This document shows, piece after piece, positions 46,895 to 59,001 of a DNA stretch of 64,000 nucleotides. The position numbers were made by a program, and so were the translations under genes. Each line of letters opens with the position of its first letter. The stretch's first letter is position 1. The stretch lies in assembly GCF_030052815.1 (NCBI RefSeq), contig NC_079495.1, forward strand, positions 33,327,967 to 33,391,966. Reading direction: 5' to 3'. The notes below the pieces were generated by a model. The model was not told the DNA's origin, ran no database searches, and worked only from the letters and a program-made list of their open reading frames with translations. This stretch comes from Hevea brasiliensis (Eukaryota; Streptophyta; Magnoliopsida; Malpighiales; Euphorbiaceae).

Positions 46895-49800
46895 TGTAAC
46901 ATCCTCCCGGTAGCAATTCCGTACATCCTACTGTTCCGGTGACCGGTGTCGGTCCGGACAGCTAGAACGTCCGGAAAAATAATTAAATTTAAGTGAGGGA
47001 TCATAATTAACTCAAATATTAATGAGAAAAATTTAGTAAAAATTTTAGAAATAAAAATCTGATTAAGTTAAAAGAGCCTGTGCCCAAGCGATAGGTAACT
47101 GAGGTAAGTTGTAGTTCTATAACGAGAGCCCTAGACCCAAGGGAAAAATCATAAAATAATTTTTGGGACTCCAGAGAAGGGTTATTGAGGTTCCTATGGC
47201 ATTAGAATGCCAAGAAAATATTTAGAAAAATTTTTCAATCAGTGACCAATTTTGACCCGTTAAGCCAAACGGAGGGCATTTTGGTCATTTCGCTTTCCGA
47301 GGTGATTTTTGGCCGACTTGTCCAGTTGAGTAAATAATTAATATAACATAAAATATGAATAAACATTACTAGAAATCAAATTGAAAATGATTAGTGGAGG
47401 AAAGGAAAGAAAATGAAGAAAAAGCTCAATTATGACATCTTGATGATGTCATTTACAAATTGTGACCAATCACAAATAAGCTACCATTTGACTAAACTAT
47501 TAAAAGACATAAATGAAGACCAAAATAACACAAATTACAGTAGCCATTCTTCTTCTTCTTCTTCCCCAAAACGTGACTCTTCCCATCTCCCTCCATTGAT
47601 GAGCTTGGCAAGCTCATGAAACCCTAAACTCCCACCATATTTCCTTGAGTTCCCAACACTAAATTTTACCCTAGAACCTTGCTTAATATTTTGGGAGCTA
47701 AAAGAGGAGAATAAATTGAAGTTTTGGGTTGGCTTGGATTTAAGCTACAAGAGGTTAGTGCACTATATATCAAAAACTCTTTAATTTCATGCATAGGAAC
47801 TTGAATTTAGCAAGAATTTGTAAATTAAGTGGATGAAATTTATGTATATGTACTCCATAAATTTCGGCTGCCCTAGGGAGAAATAGGATTGAGTGTTTTT
47901 GAATGGACTTGGAATGAATTAGAAATCATGAATAAAGTATATAAACATAAGGAAATGAGTTAGTTAGTCAACTAGGGTAACTTGTACAAAATCTTGAATT
48001 TGAGCTAGGGTTTTGGGAGTAAAGTGTGGACTTGGATTATGAATTGATTAGAGAACATTTTAATGGTCAATTAGTGACCATTTTAGGTAGATTGACCAAC
48101 AAATGGACTGAAAAATGAGATTGCAAAGTGAGGTTGCAAACTGCCCTAGGACAGCAGCATAGGGACTGAAAATTCAGTCCCTTTGCACTGCCATAACTTG
48201 GGCTGTGCTAGTCCAATTGGTGTTTGGCCAATTGGACATGAAACTAGGTTTATAATGGCACATTTTTGCTGAAGAAACCATGCCCAAAAGACCAAAGCAA
48301 GAGGACCAAAACTTGGCCCCAATCCGGATACCCTGAAACTGCCTCTGCAGAATTGACCAAATGAACAGTAACTGTTCATTTGGCCATAACTCACTGTAGA
48401 TTTGGTCAATTGTCCTGAAATTTTTACAGCAACAAGTTAAGACATAGACAAACAACTTTCATGAAGGAACCTACACCAAATTATGGCCAGAACCCATTCA
48501 ACCAAGTGACTCAAGTTACTGTTCATGCACTGTAGATATGGTAAATTTCTGCAGAATGCATATCCGGACAGCTTGGGTTTTTGAGCCATATCTGGAGCTA
48601 CAAAACTCCAAATGGAGTGATTCAAAAAAGGAAATTCAACTAGACAAAATAAGGAACAACTTTCATGTTTTACATTTCTTCAAATTCCAACAGTAACAGT
48701 GTCCAATGGAGCAGTGAAGTTGACTCACCAAAACTGAAAAATCTGCTCCTTTGGTTTAATGCTTGGAAATGGTATTAACACTTAATGCCAACAAGTTTTA
48801 AACACCAAATGTGGTATGTTGGGAGTGCCAAAGTCAATGTACACATTTTTATTCTAAAAGTCAATATTTTTGTTGACCAATGAGGTGAATAGTGACACCA
48901 AAACCAAAAAATTGGCAATTTTGCCAAAATGACCTAAACTTTGAAAAAGTGACCAAAACTAACAAGTTTTGAATACAAAATGTGGTATGTTGGGAGTATT
49001 AAAACCAATGTACCTATTGTTTATGCAAAAGTCAACATTTTAGTTGACTAATGAAATGAATAGTGACATGAAAACTTGAAATTCAAAAATTGTGAAACTT
49101 AAAAATGCAAAATGCCCTAGTAGGCCTAATGTGAATGGTTTGGATAGTTTGGCATGCCAATAGGGTATTGTTTTAGCAGTACTGCGAAAGGAAAGGCTTT
49201 TATGCCTGTATTCATGGCTTTATGCCCGTATCCATGGCTTTTATGCCCGTATTCATGGCTTTTATGCCAATTATGTGATATCATGGCTTTTTAGCCATAC
49301 TGACTGCATACGTGGTTGACGTTCTGCGTCCCATGGTATGACGTCCCGAGGCGCGGTGTCGGTGCCAACGACCCGTTATCCATCGATCGTCAAAGATAGG
49401 TTACTTGGGCATGGAAAAGTATAATTGTAACTGAACTGATTGTTAAAGAAAATACGAAAATCAAATATCAGGAATGATTACAATAGAATACAAAGAAACT
49501 CAAGATCAGGAAGAAAATAAATAAACAAAATGCATGAAGAAGTTAATATCATAAAACGTAATTAGCCCTCGACTAAACATTAAGTTGGTAATTATTCAGT
49601 TCTTATGAACACAATGGCTAAGAAATTATGATTTTTATTTGCATATTATTTCTTTCTATTTTATTATTTGCACCACTAAGCTTTATGCTTAGCGCGTCGC
49701 TTTTGCAACGTGTAGGTACTGAAGATTGGACAGAGGGCCCAGTAGACCACAGATTCGGTAAGGCAGTTCACGATTCGCATAGTGCATGTCACCTCACTGT

Positions 49801-50301
49801 CTGCAGTGCATTGGTAGGACGCTAGATGTCATTTTGGTATTTTGTAATTGATTTTATTTTCTCATATGTATTTGAAACTTATGTAATGTATTTTGATATT
49901 CATGTAAATAATGAAAAGTGTGGTTGTAAATGGAAAAGTGAATGTTTATATATGAATTATGCATGGTATCATATGAGATGGATGAATGAGAACTGAGATT
50001 GAACATTGTTGAGAATTTGATAAATGGAGTTGAGATTATGGAAAATGAATATAGGAAGTGTTTTTCACAGGTTCCGAAGAACTGTTTTCTCCATTTTTAA
50101 CCGGTATTCTGCCGGATTTTCTTTAAAATTTCTGAAACCTCAAAGAAATAATAATTTCGATAAATGGCTTAAAATGAATTATATTTCATAAGTTATATTC
50201 AAAATTATGATAAAAAATTAATTAAGATAAAAATAGAGTGCTCGGCACACTGAGTGGCATAACTTGCTCGGCTACACTGTAGTCGGGTAAGGGGTGTCAC
50301 A
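46895..50301 (+). repeat. 3' LTR of the gag-only element
   Basis: 3407 bp with the same internal features as the 5' LTR: modules, ATGCCCG units (49193-49273), hairpins at 49676-49692 and 50101-50115. Differences cluster at 47085-47120 and 49310-49400. A GTCAC duplication follows. Confidence 0.93.
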
Positions 50302-50306
50302 GTCAC

Positions 50307-50875
50307 CTCCTCAGTGATGCATATAGATAGAGCCCATATAGGTCATATTAATGTATTTTGTACATTATACATATTTCCTATGTTGTAATGTAAATTAAGA
50401 AAATATATTTAATATGTATGTGATGTAAATTAATAAATTGGCTCTTTCATATGTAATTAATTTGGATATCATGTAAATTATAAATTTAGGTAATTAGTTT
50501 GTAAAGCATGTAAATTAATGAAATTTGAGTATTTTATATATGAATTGAACATGAATGGATTTGTATGGAAATGAATATAGAATTGAAATACATAATGATA
50601 TTTGAAATGATGAAATGGTTGTGATAGATATGGATGAGATTATTATAGGCAAAATATATTGTTGAAATTTTTAAATAGGTGAATAGTAAAACATGCCAAC
50701 TGATAATAGAATAGGGGAAACTCTATTAGTTTCTCCTTTAGAAATATAATTTATTTTTAAAATATAACGAAAACAAAATTATTAAAGGAATAAAGTAAAA
50801 TAAGATAGGGTTCTCCGGTACCGAATGTAGCACGCCTTGCTCGGCTATACTATAGATCGGGTAAGAGGTGTTACA
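50307..50875 (+). mobile_element. Old gypsy LTR O, piece 3 (3' end)
   Basis: Resumes CTCCTCAGTGATGCATA and matches the segment after GAGTCACCTCACACC in LTR A. It ends CTCGGCTATACTATAG, then GGGTAAGAGGTGTTACA, at 50875. No tRNA-Met primer site follows, so LTR O is either a solo LTR or the 3' LTR of an element lying to the left. Confidence 0.8.
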
Positions 50876-51427
50876 GGATGATAGCACTGGTAGCAGTAGT
50901 AGCTTAGTCTTAGTTTTAGTTTTAGTTTTTAGTGTTAGTTTTAGTTTCGATTTAAATTTCCTCTATAATTTGTTTGTTAAATTTTCAAACTTTGGTGATA
51001 GTTTCAGTACATTTTAGTTTATTTTCATGGTTATAATTGCACCTTTAAACATTTACTTTGGTTTGTCTTATCTTTTGATAAATTTCTATAGTTGTGAACA
51101 TATCTTATGAATGCTGATTTACTTTTACCTTTTTGCGTGCATACCTGTTCTAAGTTTTAAATTGCTTGAATTCTCTTTTATTACATCTTCAATTCTCTTG
51201 CAATTTTTTTTAATACTTTATGATTTACTAAGTCCTAATTTTGTTGATGTTAATGAGTTGCACAATTTCATTTGAGTTGGGTATGTTTTAAATCATCATG
51301 AAGTAACAACTGACCCCTCTGCTACTTATGCTTATGGTATGTTGCCAGTGCTTATGATCTTGCTCACCCTAAGTAGCAGGGTAAGCAACTTCTTAAGCAT
51401 TGTAAATTCATACATTTGGGATACTTT
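50876..51427. other. Unassigned 550-bp stretch
   Basis: It lies between the end of LTR O and the start of LTR D. It opens with a frame reading DDSTGSSSSLVLV, then a TTTTAGTT-type simple repeat at 50904-50945, then AT-rich sequence. I recognise no domain. It could be host DNA or an internal part of another element. Confidence 0.4.
50904..50945. repeat. TTTTAGTT-type simple repeat
   Basis: Six or so imperfect units of TTTTAG with one or two extra T. It is not the plant telomere motif TTTAGGG. Confidence 0.7.
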
Positions 51428-54400
51428 TGTCACACCCTACTCCTCCATAAGATGTAACATGATCCTGTAGTACACCTAATGAATTACTGTACTTCGTCTA
51501 CCGGTAACCCATTAAATATACTACAAGGGATTTTAGAACAATTTTCGTGAAATTAAATAGTGGTGGGAACATTGAATATTTCTTAAAAAGCCTTTAAGTG
51601 AAATTTTAGTCATGGATCAAATCATCGATTAAAATCTGGTGTTACAAAAATTTTTCAAAATTTCGGCAGAGTACCGGCTGTATTTTGAGAAAATAGTTCT
51701 TCAAACCTGAAAAGGAAAACACTCCCAATATGTTTTCTCAAATACAACTCCAATAAACTTCATTTCATCTCACAATTCAATCTCAATAATCAAATCAATT
51801 CATTATCAAATCAACGTCATCATAAAAGAAACATTTCATTGATTACAAGACTTAAAAATTAATATTACAAAACTATACAGGTAAATGAAATCTCAAATTT
51901 ACATTACAATAATTTGCATTTAATTACATACTAAAATATTTTATAAGAGTTTTTATACAACTGCTCAAATAATTTACATACATATTATTACATGCATACA
52001 TCAAACCTATGTACATGGGTATACCTATGAGATACTTGGAGCTGATCTGAATGTGTCTTCAAGGAAGCTTACTCAACTACTTTATGCTCTTTTTACCTGC
52101 GACAGCATGCAAAGCTATCCCTGAGTGGTGAACTCAATGGTGCACAACTATAACTTAAAACATAGTACAATACACCTTTACAAAATTACAGTAAATAATT
52201 TGAAAATCTAGATACTCATCAAATTCCAAAAGTCAAAATATTTGTTGCCAATATATAAATCATTTATATAAAATGACTTTGATCACGAAATTCAATTCAT
52301 CAAATCACAACTAAACATTTAAGGTAATTCCAGCAATTTATGGAAATAAAGATTGATTCCAATAAAATCAATTATGCATAAATTCCAATTGAAATCAAAA
52401 TTCTTTACTATTCAAAAATCATTCTTTATCTCACTAACTATGCAAAACTAATCCGAAAGGTCCATCTCCGGGGTAATTCTAACTCCCTATGGTCGGAGAG
52501 GTCAAATCGGGATTCTAACTCCCTATGGTCAGAGAGGTTGAATCATCATGCACAGTACACACCGCAATAATGAAACTTCCGAAAGGGCCATAAAAAAAAC
52601 TTAGATCTAACCTCTAATAAGAGGAGAATCTAAGCCTGTGCACGTATCATGGTAATCAAAACAAAGCTAACTCCATTGTCTCCTCAACAAATGAGAAAGA
52701 CGGATAATAACCTAGTCAAGCATCTATAGTGAGATATAAAATAATATCATAAATCTCTTTGTCCTTTTTGTGAGCATAAATCACAACACAATTCAATTCA
52801 ATGTCAATTCTAATATCCAATAATTTTTATGCTCATCACAATTCAAAACATATTTTATCACAATTTTTCCAAAACTAATTTATTCAATCCACAACAATGC
52901 TCAAGAATTGTTGAAATACCATTTCACAAAGTTAAATTCATACATACTAAAACAATTTCAATAATCATTAAATTAAATCCAATACTTGATAAACATAATA
53001 CATAAGGAAAATAACGTCATTTAATCATATGAAATATTCAGAATAAAATCAATTAAAAACTAGTTGTGCACAAACCTCTTATTTACTTCAATTCTTGTTT
53101 TTCCTTTGAAGATCCCTTTCCAGTCTCTTTTTTCAACTGAAACACATAATTTACAGTGTTTCAGTACCATACTCATAATTAATCCAACAATTTATTTCAT
53201 GCCTACTTAATTGTAGCTTTAAATTTGCTTAAAATGGTGTCCTTTGAATTTTGCATTTTGGGTCACTATTCATTGCACTATTCGAGTCAAAATGTTGATT
53301 TTTTCCTACTAAATAGGATTATTAATTCTACTTGCACTCATATACCACATTTTGGGTGTCAATTTTTTTGGCATTGATTGCCAATTCAATTTCTAATTTC
53401 ACTATGTGCAAATCCAAAATTTCAATTTTGGGTCACTGTTTTTTATTATGCCATTAGTCTGGTTATTGTGGGAATTTGGCTAAATATCCTTCATCAAAGT
53501 TGTTCCTTATTATCTTAGCTTTAATTCTCTTTTTGAATCACTCCATTTGGAATTGTATAACTCAATTTATGGTCAATTAACCATAACTGGTCCATTTGCT
53601 TTTAAGCTGTCCAGAATTTGCAATTCCTAGTCAATAAACTTTGACCAGTCATTTGATCATTTTATAGTCATTTTTAAACTTAGGTTCCTTCATAGGATAT
53701 GTTTCTCTTTGTCTTAAGGACTCCCAGGTACATTTTCATAATTTTTCAAGCTTGGTGTAGTGAGTTATGGTCAATGTATTGACCTAGACTCTTAATCCTA
53801 TAAAGATAATAGTCAAACTTCAGGACAATATGTTTAACCCTCCTTTTAGGGTCTTTACACTTAGAATTTGGCAATGGTGTCTGAATCAATGTTGTAGCCC
53901 AAAATATCATGTTTCCATATCATATTGGCACATCTTAAATGGAATTTTCTAGTGGGAGTTATGGCCAAATGAGCACATGGGTATCAAATAGCATTCTAGG
54001 TTTAACTTAACATTTCCAAATTTCAATTCCTAAATTTGGCTAATATTTTTCCTAGGATGCAATGGTTTCTAGAGTTTGGTCAAAATATAAAAATTGTTGT
54101 GCTATGTTTTATAAAACTTTTGGCACTAGTTTCACTCAATTTACAACTTTGGAGACCAAGTTATGGCATTTTTGCCAAAACTAGTCAAGCATACCAATGG
54201 AACAGTGTTTTGGTCAATTTCTGGGTTGGTAGTTTTGGTGACCCAAATTGTGCTAACAGTTTAACTTAGTTAAAAGAAAAACTGTGTCAAGTGGTCTGCA
54301 TGAAAAGTGTTCCCCTATGTCTAAGCTTTTCAATGGTTCCAAATTTAGGTCATTCTCACCTTCCTAAGGCAAGTTATGGCCATATGAACACATATTATTC

Positions 54401-55033
54401 ATATGGTCAATTCTGAGCCTAATCCAGCAAGCTACCCGTATTCAAGCCAAAATTTGACCAACTTATGAACGAAATTTGGGTAGGGTTTCTTCTTGGAAAA
54501 TGAAGGTTTGGATGTCCCAAAAAACCTTCAATTGGCCTCATACCAATTGGGGCAACACAGAGGGAGATATGAGAATAACAACCTACTGGATTCAACAACA
54601 GCTCAACCTATAAGCAATAAGCACTCCCAATTTCAATCTCCTCCTTCTTCCAAACTCCAAATAAGCATACATGGCACTTCTAATACTCTTTAAATAGTAT
54701 CAATTTGAGCAAGTCATCATCAAAATTTCACCATAATTCAACAGCCCCAAATTAACATTAAAGCCCTAATATTTTTCAATTTCAATTATACATACAATTC
54801 AACTTATATACATGTCTATATTCACTCTCAAGCATCATTAAGCAAGTTTAATCACTCAAAAACATCTAAACCTAGCTCTCCTCAAGGCTACCAGAAATTA
54901 GAAGGATTGTAGACTTATCATTTCTCTTAAATTTCAAGAGAATTCAACTCACCTCATGAAGCTCATCAACTTTAAAGAAGGAATGGTGGGGGTTCTTTGC
55001 ACTTACCTCATATGTGTGACCCTTGCTGCCCTT
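51428..55033 (-). mobile_element. Gypsy LTR D (minus strand), distal piece
   Basis: The plus strand starts TGTCACACCCTACTCC, the complement of an LTR end like that of LTR C. It has the ACTCT-loop hairpin (51664-51679, minus), the hairpin TGAGT...ACTCA (52122-52136) and six ~200-bp modules between 53460 and 54575, twice as many as in the other LTRs. It is cut at GACAA (55034-55038) by a solo copia LTR. The two D pieces together make an LTR of about 4.5 kb, the longest here. Confidence 0.87.
53460..54575 (-). repeat. Six degenerate ~200-bp modules in LTR D
   Basis: Module start points at about 53500, 53684, 53889, 54091, 54302 and 54487, spaced 184-211 bp. In minus sense each has a CCATAACT-like box, a palindromic core such as ACTCCAAATGGAGT or CCAATTGG...CCAATTGG, a TAGACA-like box and an ACAACTTTCATGAAG-like box. 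The same modules occur three times in LTRs A, C, 12461 and the gag-only element. Confidence 0.72.
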
Positions 55034-55038
55034 GACAA

Positions 55039-57146
55039 TGAAGGAACGGAAGCGTGAAAAGCACAAGATTATACCATTGAACTCAAAAAAATTTCGCCTA
55101 GGGTCACATGTACCATACAAGATTTATTTTTATCTATTTGATTTCAATGATAAACAACATATTAAAACTCTTTTAATATGTTTTTGGATCTGTATTTGTC
55201 ATTTAAGATTTTAAAATTAATCAGATTAATTTTAGAACCCTAGATTAAATCAAGAACGATTACACTAACCTCTTGATGCACTGCAGCGTGTCTGCGCCTT
55301 TGAGATTCGTCTTCAAGACACCAAATGTTGTCCCTCTAGCTTGTCAACACCAAGAACACCTATGACAGCCCTTGAACAGCCTCTAAAGCTTTTTCTATTA
55401 ATTAGAAATTCAAGTTCTACCTTTTAAGAGATTAGAGATGTAAACAGGACACTAGAAACAATTTCTAGTATTCTTAATTCAAGAGATTAATGGCTAATTT
55501 CTTTGAATTGATGAGAGATGAAGAGAAATAGCTGGAGAGGCTCAAAGTGGCGTGACAAAAGAGAGGAGAGGCTGCTGGTTATTTTTTTCTTTTCATAACC
55601 ACACTTAAATAGCTAGGTTAACACATTAAACCCTAGCCACATGTCACCTTTTGATTAGCTCTAGGTTTAAGTGACCCAATCACATTGTGCCAAGTGTCAA
55701 ACCTATATTTAATCTTGATTTTAATCATCTTACATGATTAAAAAACATTTGGCAAGCTTATGTGTAATCCCATGTGTCACCATCTCATGGTGCCATGTGT
55801 CACACTTTGAAATGATCAAAATGCCCCTGTGTCTTAATTTTGAGTTCTCAACCCAAAATAATTATTTTCTTCTTCTAAATAATTTATATCAAATATAAAT
55901 TAATTAATTAATCTCTATTAATTAATTTCTCATTAATTAAATTCATATTTAAATACTTTAAATATAAATTTAACTTATACTATACATCAAATAATCTAAA
56001 TTTGGTTTCAAGTCATGCTAGGAACTTTGCAATCTAATTGCAAACCAAACCTATTTAATTAATCAATTAAACTCTTTAATTAATTAATTAAATCATATTT
56101 AAATAGGTGATAACTTGTGTATGTGTGTGACTTACTAGGCTCATCACTAATTGGCAATGAGACATGATATCAACTCTTAATATCATCAGAACTCTTTCTT
56201 ACCATAAATGATTTCTCTAAATCATTTTATGAACCTCATAGACCATGGTTAACACCTAGCATAGCATGCCATGGCCACCCAATTAGTAATAAGATTTACC
56301 TTAAATGAACCTATAATCATATGTTACCATGCACTAGAATCTCTCTGTTACAAAATCCCAACTCAAGCTGGAGTCATGGTTTATGTCAAACTCCATTTGC
56401 TATGAATATTATGTTCTCTTTTAATTCTAGTTCTTGATTAAAAGATTTTCTCATCAGAAACTCTTTTACAATAAATCTATCTGTCCTTGCCAGGAACTTG
56501 AAACATCAAGAACAATTAAATGAACATAGGATTTTATCTCTATTTACTTAGAGGAACAGATTCCATCTTGATCAACACCTACCTCCATATATAACTAGCA
56601 GGAGCCAACACATGCCCATATACCCATACATAGTATAAGTATGAAAGCAGTATCAAACTCAAACTACCTATATACAAGATAACTGTGCTATCTCAGGTCT
56701 AAAGATTATATGCACTGATATGATTTATGACAAAACATTGACAAGAGTAAACTCTATGTGCTTGTCATAAGTGTCACTGGTTCGGCCTACTTATCATTTA
56801 TAAGCGCCTATCATGTTTGTTATATGGCATGAGACTCAGCATTCCATCTTATTTATATCTCATATAAATAACTCGGGAACAAACATGAATACAATCTTTC
56901 TGGATAAGTCATGTCCTTATTATGAAGTATCCTCGATTGTGAACCTATTTATGATACTTTGTGCTAGAAATATTGTCACTCATATTCTTAACAACTTAAG
57001 AATAATATTTCTAACAAAATATCAATGGACCTTTTCTATTACACATAAATATATTATGTAAACGGAAAAGTGGAAATGCCTTTTTATTAATAAAATTATA
57101 TACAAGATACATACTAAATGATATGCTCTAGGGCATACTACTAACA
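55039..57146 (-). mobile_element. Solo Ty1/copia LTR in LTR D
   Basis: Plus strand TGAAGGAACGG ... CTACTAACA, 2108 bp, with perfect GACAA duplications at 55034-55038 and 57147-57151. It is the same family as 7927-10033 and 59002-61068 and lies in the same orientation. It has no internal sequence, so it is a solo LTR. Confidence 0.93.
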
Positions 57147-57151
57147 GACAA

Positions 57152-58025
57152 CTCCACTATTTCCTCTCCTAATGGCTGCCCAAGGATTGTTCCTGATGTG
57201 AGGATAAACTTTCATGAAGGGACTTATGGGATTTATGGCATGAAAGGGGAGAGATTAAGCTTTGCATGAAAGTTGGCTATGGAAGTTTGGAGAGAGATTT
57301 GAATTCGACAATGGGTTTGAAAGGTTGAAGAAGGTAACTTGGTTAGTGGAAATTCTATCCACTTTGATCCCTTTTATACCTCCACTTAATCCCACTTAGT
57401 GCTCCACAAATGTTGATTAAAAATTTAATTAATTCAAGATTTCTTTTAATTATACTTTTGCCCTCAACTTCCCTTAAATTACATTTTATCTTTAATCTTA
57501 TTTTTCATTCAATTTTCAAAATGTAATACCACTTATTTTTCATGGACATTTAGGTCAAAAGTCAATTCTAGGTGTCAATTGACCAAAATGCCCCTATTCG
57601 GGTTGTATTTTCGATTTTTCGGTAACACCAATTTTTGTTGGTTTCTTGATTTTTCATTTTTATTTATATTAATTTATTAATTTTTCTTTGATATTTCTAA
57701 TGTCAATTACACCTCTATAGGCCTTTAATTATGTCCCAAAAATTATTTCCAAGGGTTCCCTGCGGTCCTAGGGTCGGCAATTGCCTTCGCCATAACTTCC
57801 CAGTGCGGTCACCCATCGCTACGGTGACGGCTCATTTAACCTAATTTCGTTTCCTCTCTTTTTATTTTTCCTAAATTTTTCTTGTATTTTCTTATTATTT
57901 ATTTCATCATTTTATGCCTTCTCACTATCACTGAAGTGTAGTCCCAGACATCCTAACTTGTCCGAGCACACATTAGGTCACCGAAGCAGCAGAATGTACA
58001 GACCATGCAAAGTGAGGGCGTTACA
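57152..58025 (-). mobile_element. Gypsy LTR D (minus strand), 5' piece
   Basis: Continues LTR D after the solo copia LTR and ends GTGAGGGCGTTACA. On the minus strand that is the TGTAACGCCCTCAC start of an LTR. The stretch CACCCATCGCTACGGTGACGG (57810-57830) corresponds to the conserved GCGATGGGTGACC block of LTRs A and C. Confidence 0.87.
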
Positions 58026-58040
58026 ATTCTTCCCCTCTAA
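58026..58040 (-). other. Polypurine tract of element D
   Basis: On the minus strand TTAGAGGGGAAGAAT directly precedes the LTR start TGTAACGCCC, following TTTCAAGGACGAAATTT. So LTR D is a 3' LTR whose element extends rightward. Confidence 0.85.
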
Positions 58041-58078
58041 ATAAAAATTTCGTCCTTGAAATTTACCTGATGTATCTA

Positions 58079-58345
58079 TTACTTCCTCGCTTCTTCATTT
58101 CTTTGTGTTGTTTCATCAATATCTAGGTTAGGCACCTCTCTAGCCTTCATGGCATGCACCCGTGGTGTCACCCTGACTTCGGGCCTTTCGATATTCTCAA
58201 AAATAACCTTCTGTGAAATCTCAGTCGTCTCTGATCTGATTGCACCTCACTGGATACTGTGTCCCACCATTGATACGCATCATCTTGGAGTAGAGACACA
58301 ACACCCTCTAGGTTTTGTTCTGACCAATTCTCATACTTACTTTCC
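58079..58345 (-). pseudogene. Gag remnant of element D (gag-only, minus strand)
   Basis: Minus strand: ENWSEQNLEGVVSLLQDDAY then QWWDTVSSEVQSDQ (gag core). After a shift and deletion, ISQKVIFENIERPEVRVTPR and VHAMKAREVPNLDIDE end in a stop about 40 bp before the polypurine tract. The zinc knuckles and all of pol are missing. Its gag core matches the element at 45860-46719, so this is a second gag-only element of the same kind. The lost part could be a simple internal deletion. Confidence 0.75.
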
Positions 58346-58996
58346 TATTTACTTCTCTTTCCATTCCACAACTTAACTTTAATTATTCCATTCCTCAATC
58401 TTATCTTCCTCCTTCGCTCAATTCCTTGACTCGACTGTCGAGTCAAAATTTAGTACCGCTTATCACCCTTAAGAAATCCACTATACTTCGGTATTACTCT
58501 GATTTGGCCCTCTAACCATTCTAGTCAACCCTTTTACTAATATTCGTAACATTTCTTTGTTACATTTGAACCAACTATTTAAATTTTCACTTCCACAACT
58601 CTTTTATCTATCAATATTCTATAACTTACTTCCTTTTGTACTGAACTATAACCTTTTGATATTCTAACTTTTGAGTTTTAAATCCCTAAATAGGATTTCC
58701 AAACTCATTTCTAACAATAAAATTATGTCCTGGCATAACTATACCAAAACAGATGCCGTTGGCAATTATTCTCATCTAGGTGTACTATCGAGTAGTATGT
58801 AGCTCTACATAATAATCTCAAGTCAGTACTGTAATCTGTAGCTTACAGTATAAACATCACGAATATTGCATAGTTATTACGATATATTCCAATAGATCAA
58901 ACTTTCCTATATTTTATCCTTTTCGAATTCACTGATATTCGAATCCTATTCTGATTACAATATCCATTAACAATTACTAACAGTAACATCTTTGCC
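58346..58996 (-). other. Element D internal region, unassigned
   Basis: I see no domain or long frame in this ~650 bp. By position it should be gag N-terminal or leader sequence of element D, cut at CTCAT (58997-59001) by the copia LTR. Confidence 0.4.
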
Positions 58997-59001
58997 CTCA
59001 T

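Larger units (their letters stand above)
42325..50301 (+). mobile_element. Gag-only non-autonomous gypsy element (8.0 kb)
   Basis: LTRs of 3409 bp (42325-45733) and 3407 bp (46895-50301) enclose only 1161 bp: primer site, degenerate gag and polypurine tract. There is no protease, RT, RNase H or integrase. GTCAC is duplicated at 42320-42324 and 50302-50306, so it transposed as a unit with borrowed enzymes. The LTRs are near-identical apart from a GC-rich patch, indicating a fairly recent insertion. It sits inside LTR O. Confidence 0.93.

Noticed and set aside
50904..50945. Telomere-like TTTTAG repeat
   Set aside because: Units are irregular and lack the TTTAGGG consensus; it is a short simple repeat.
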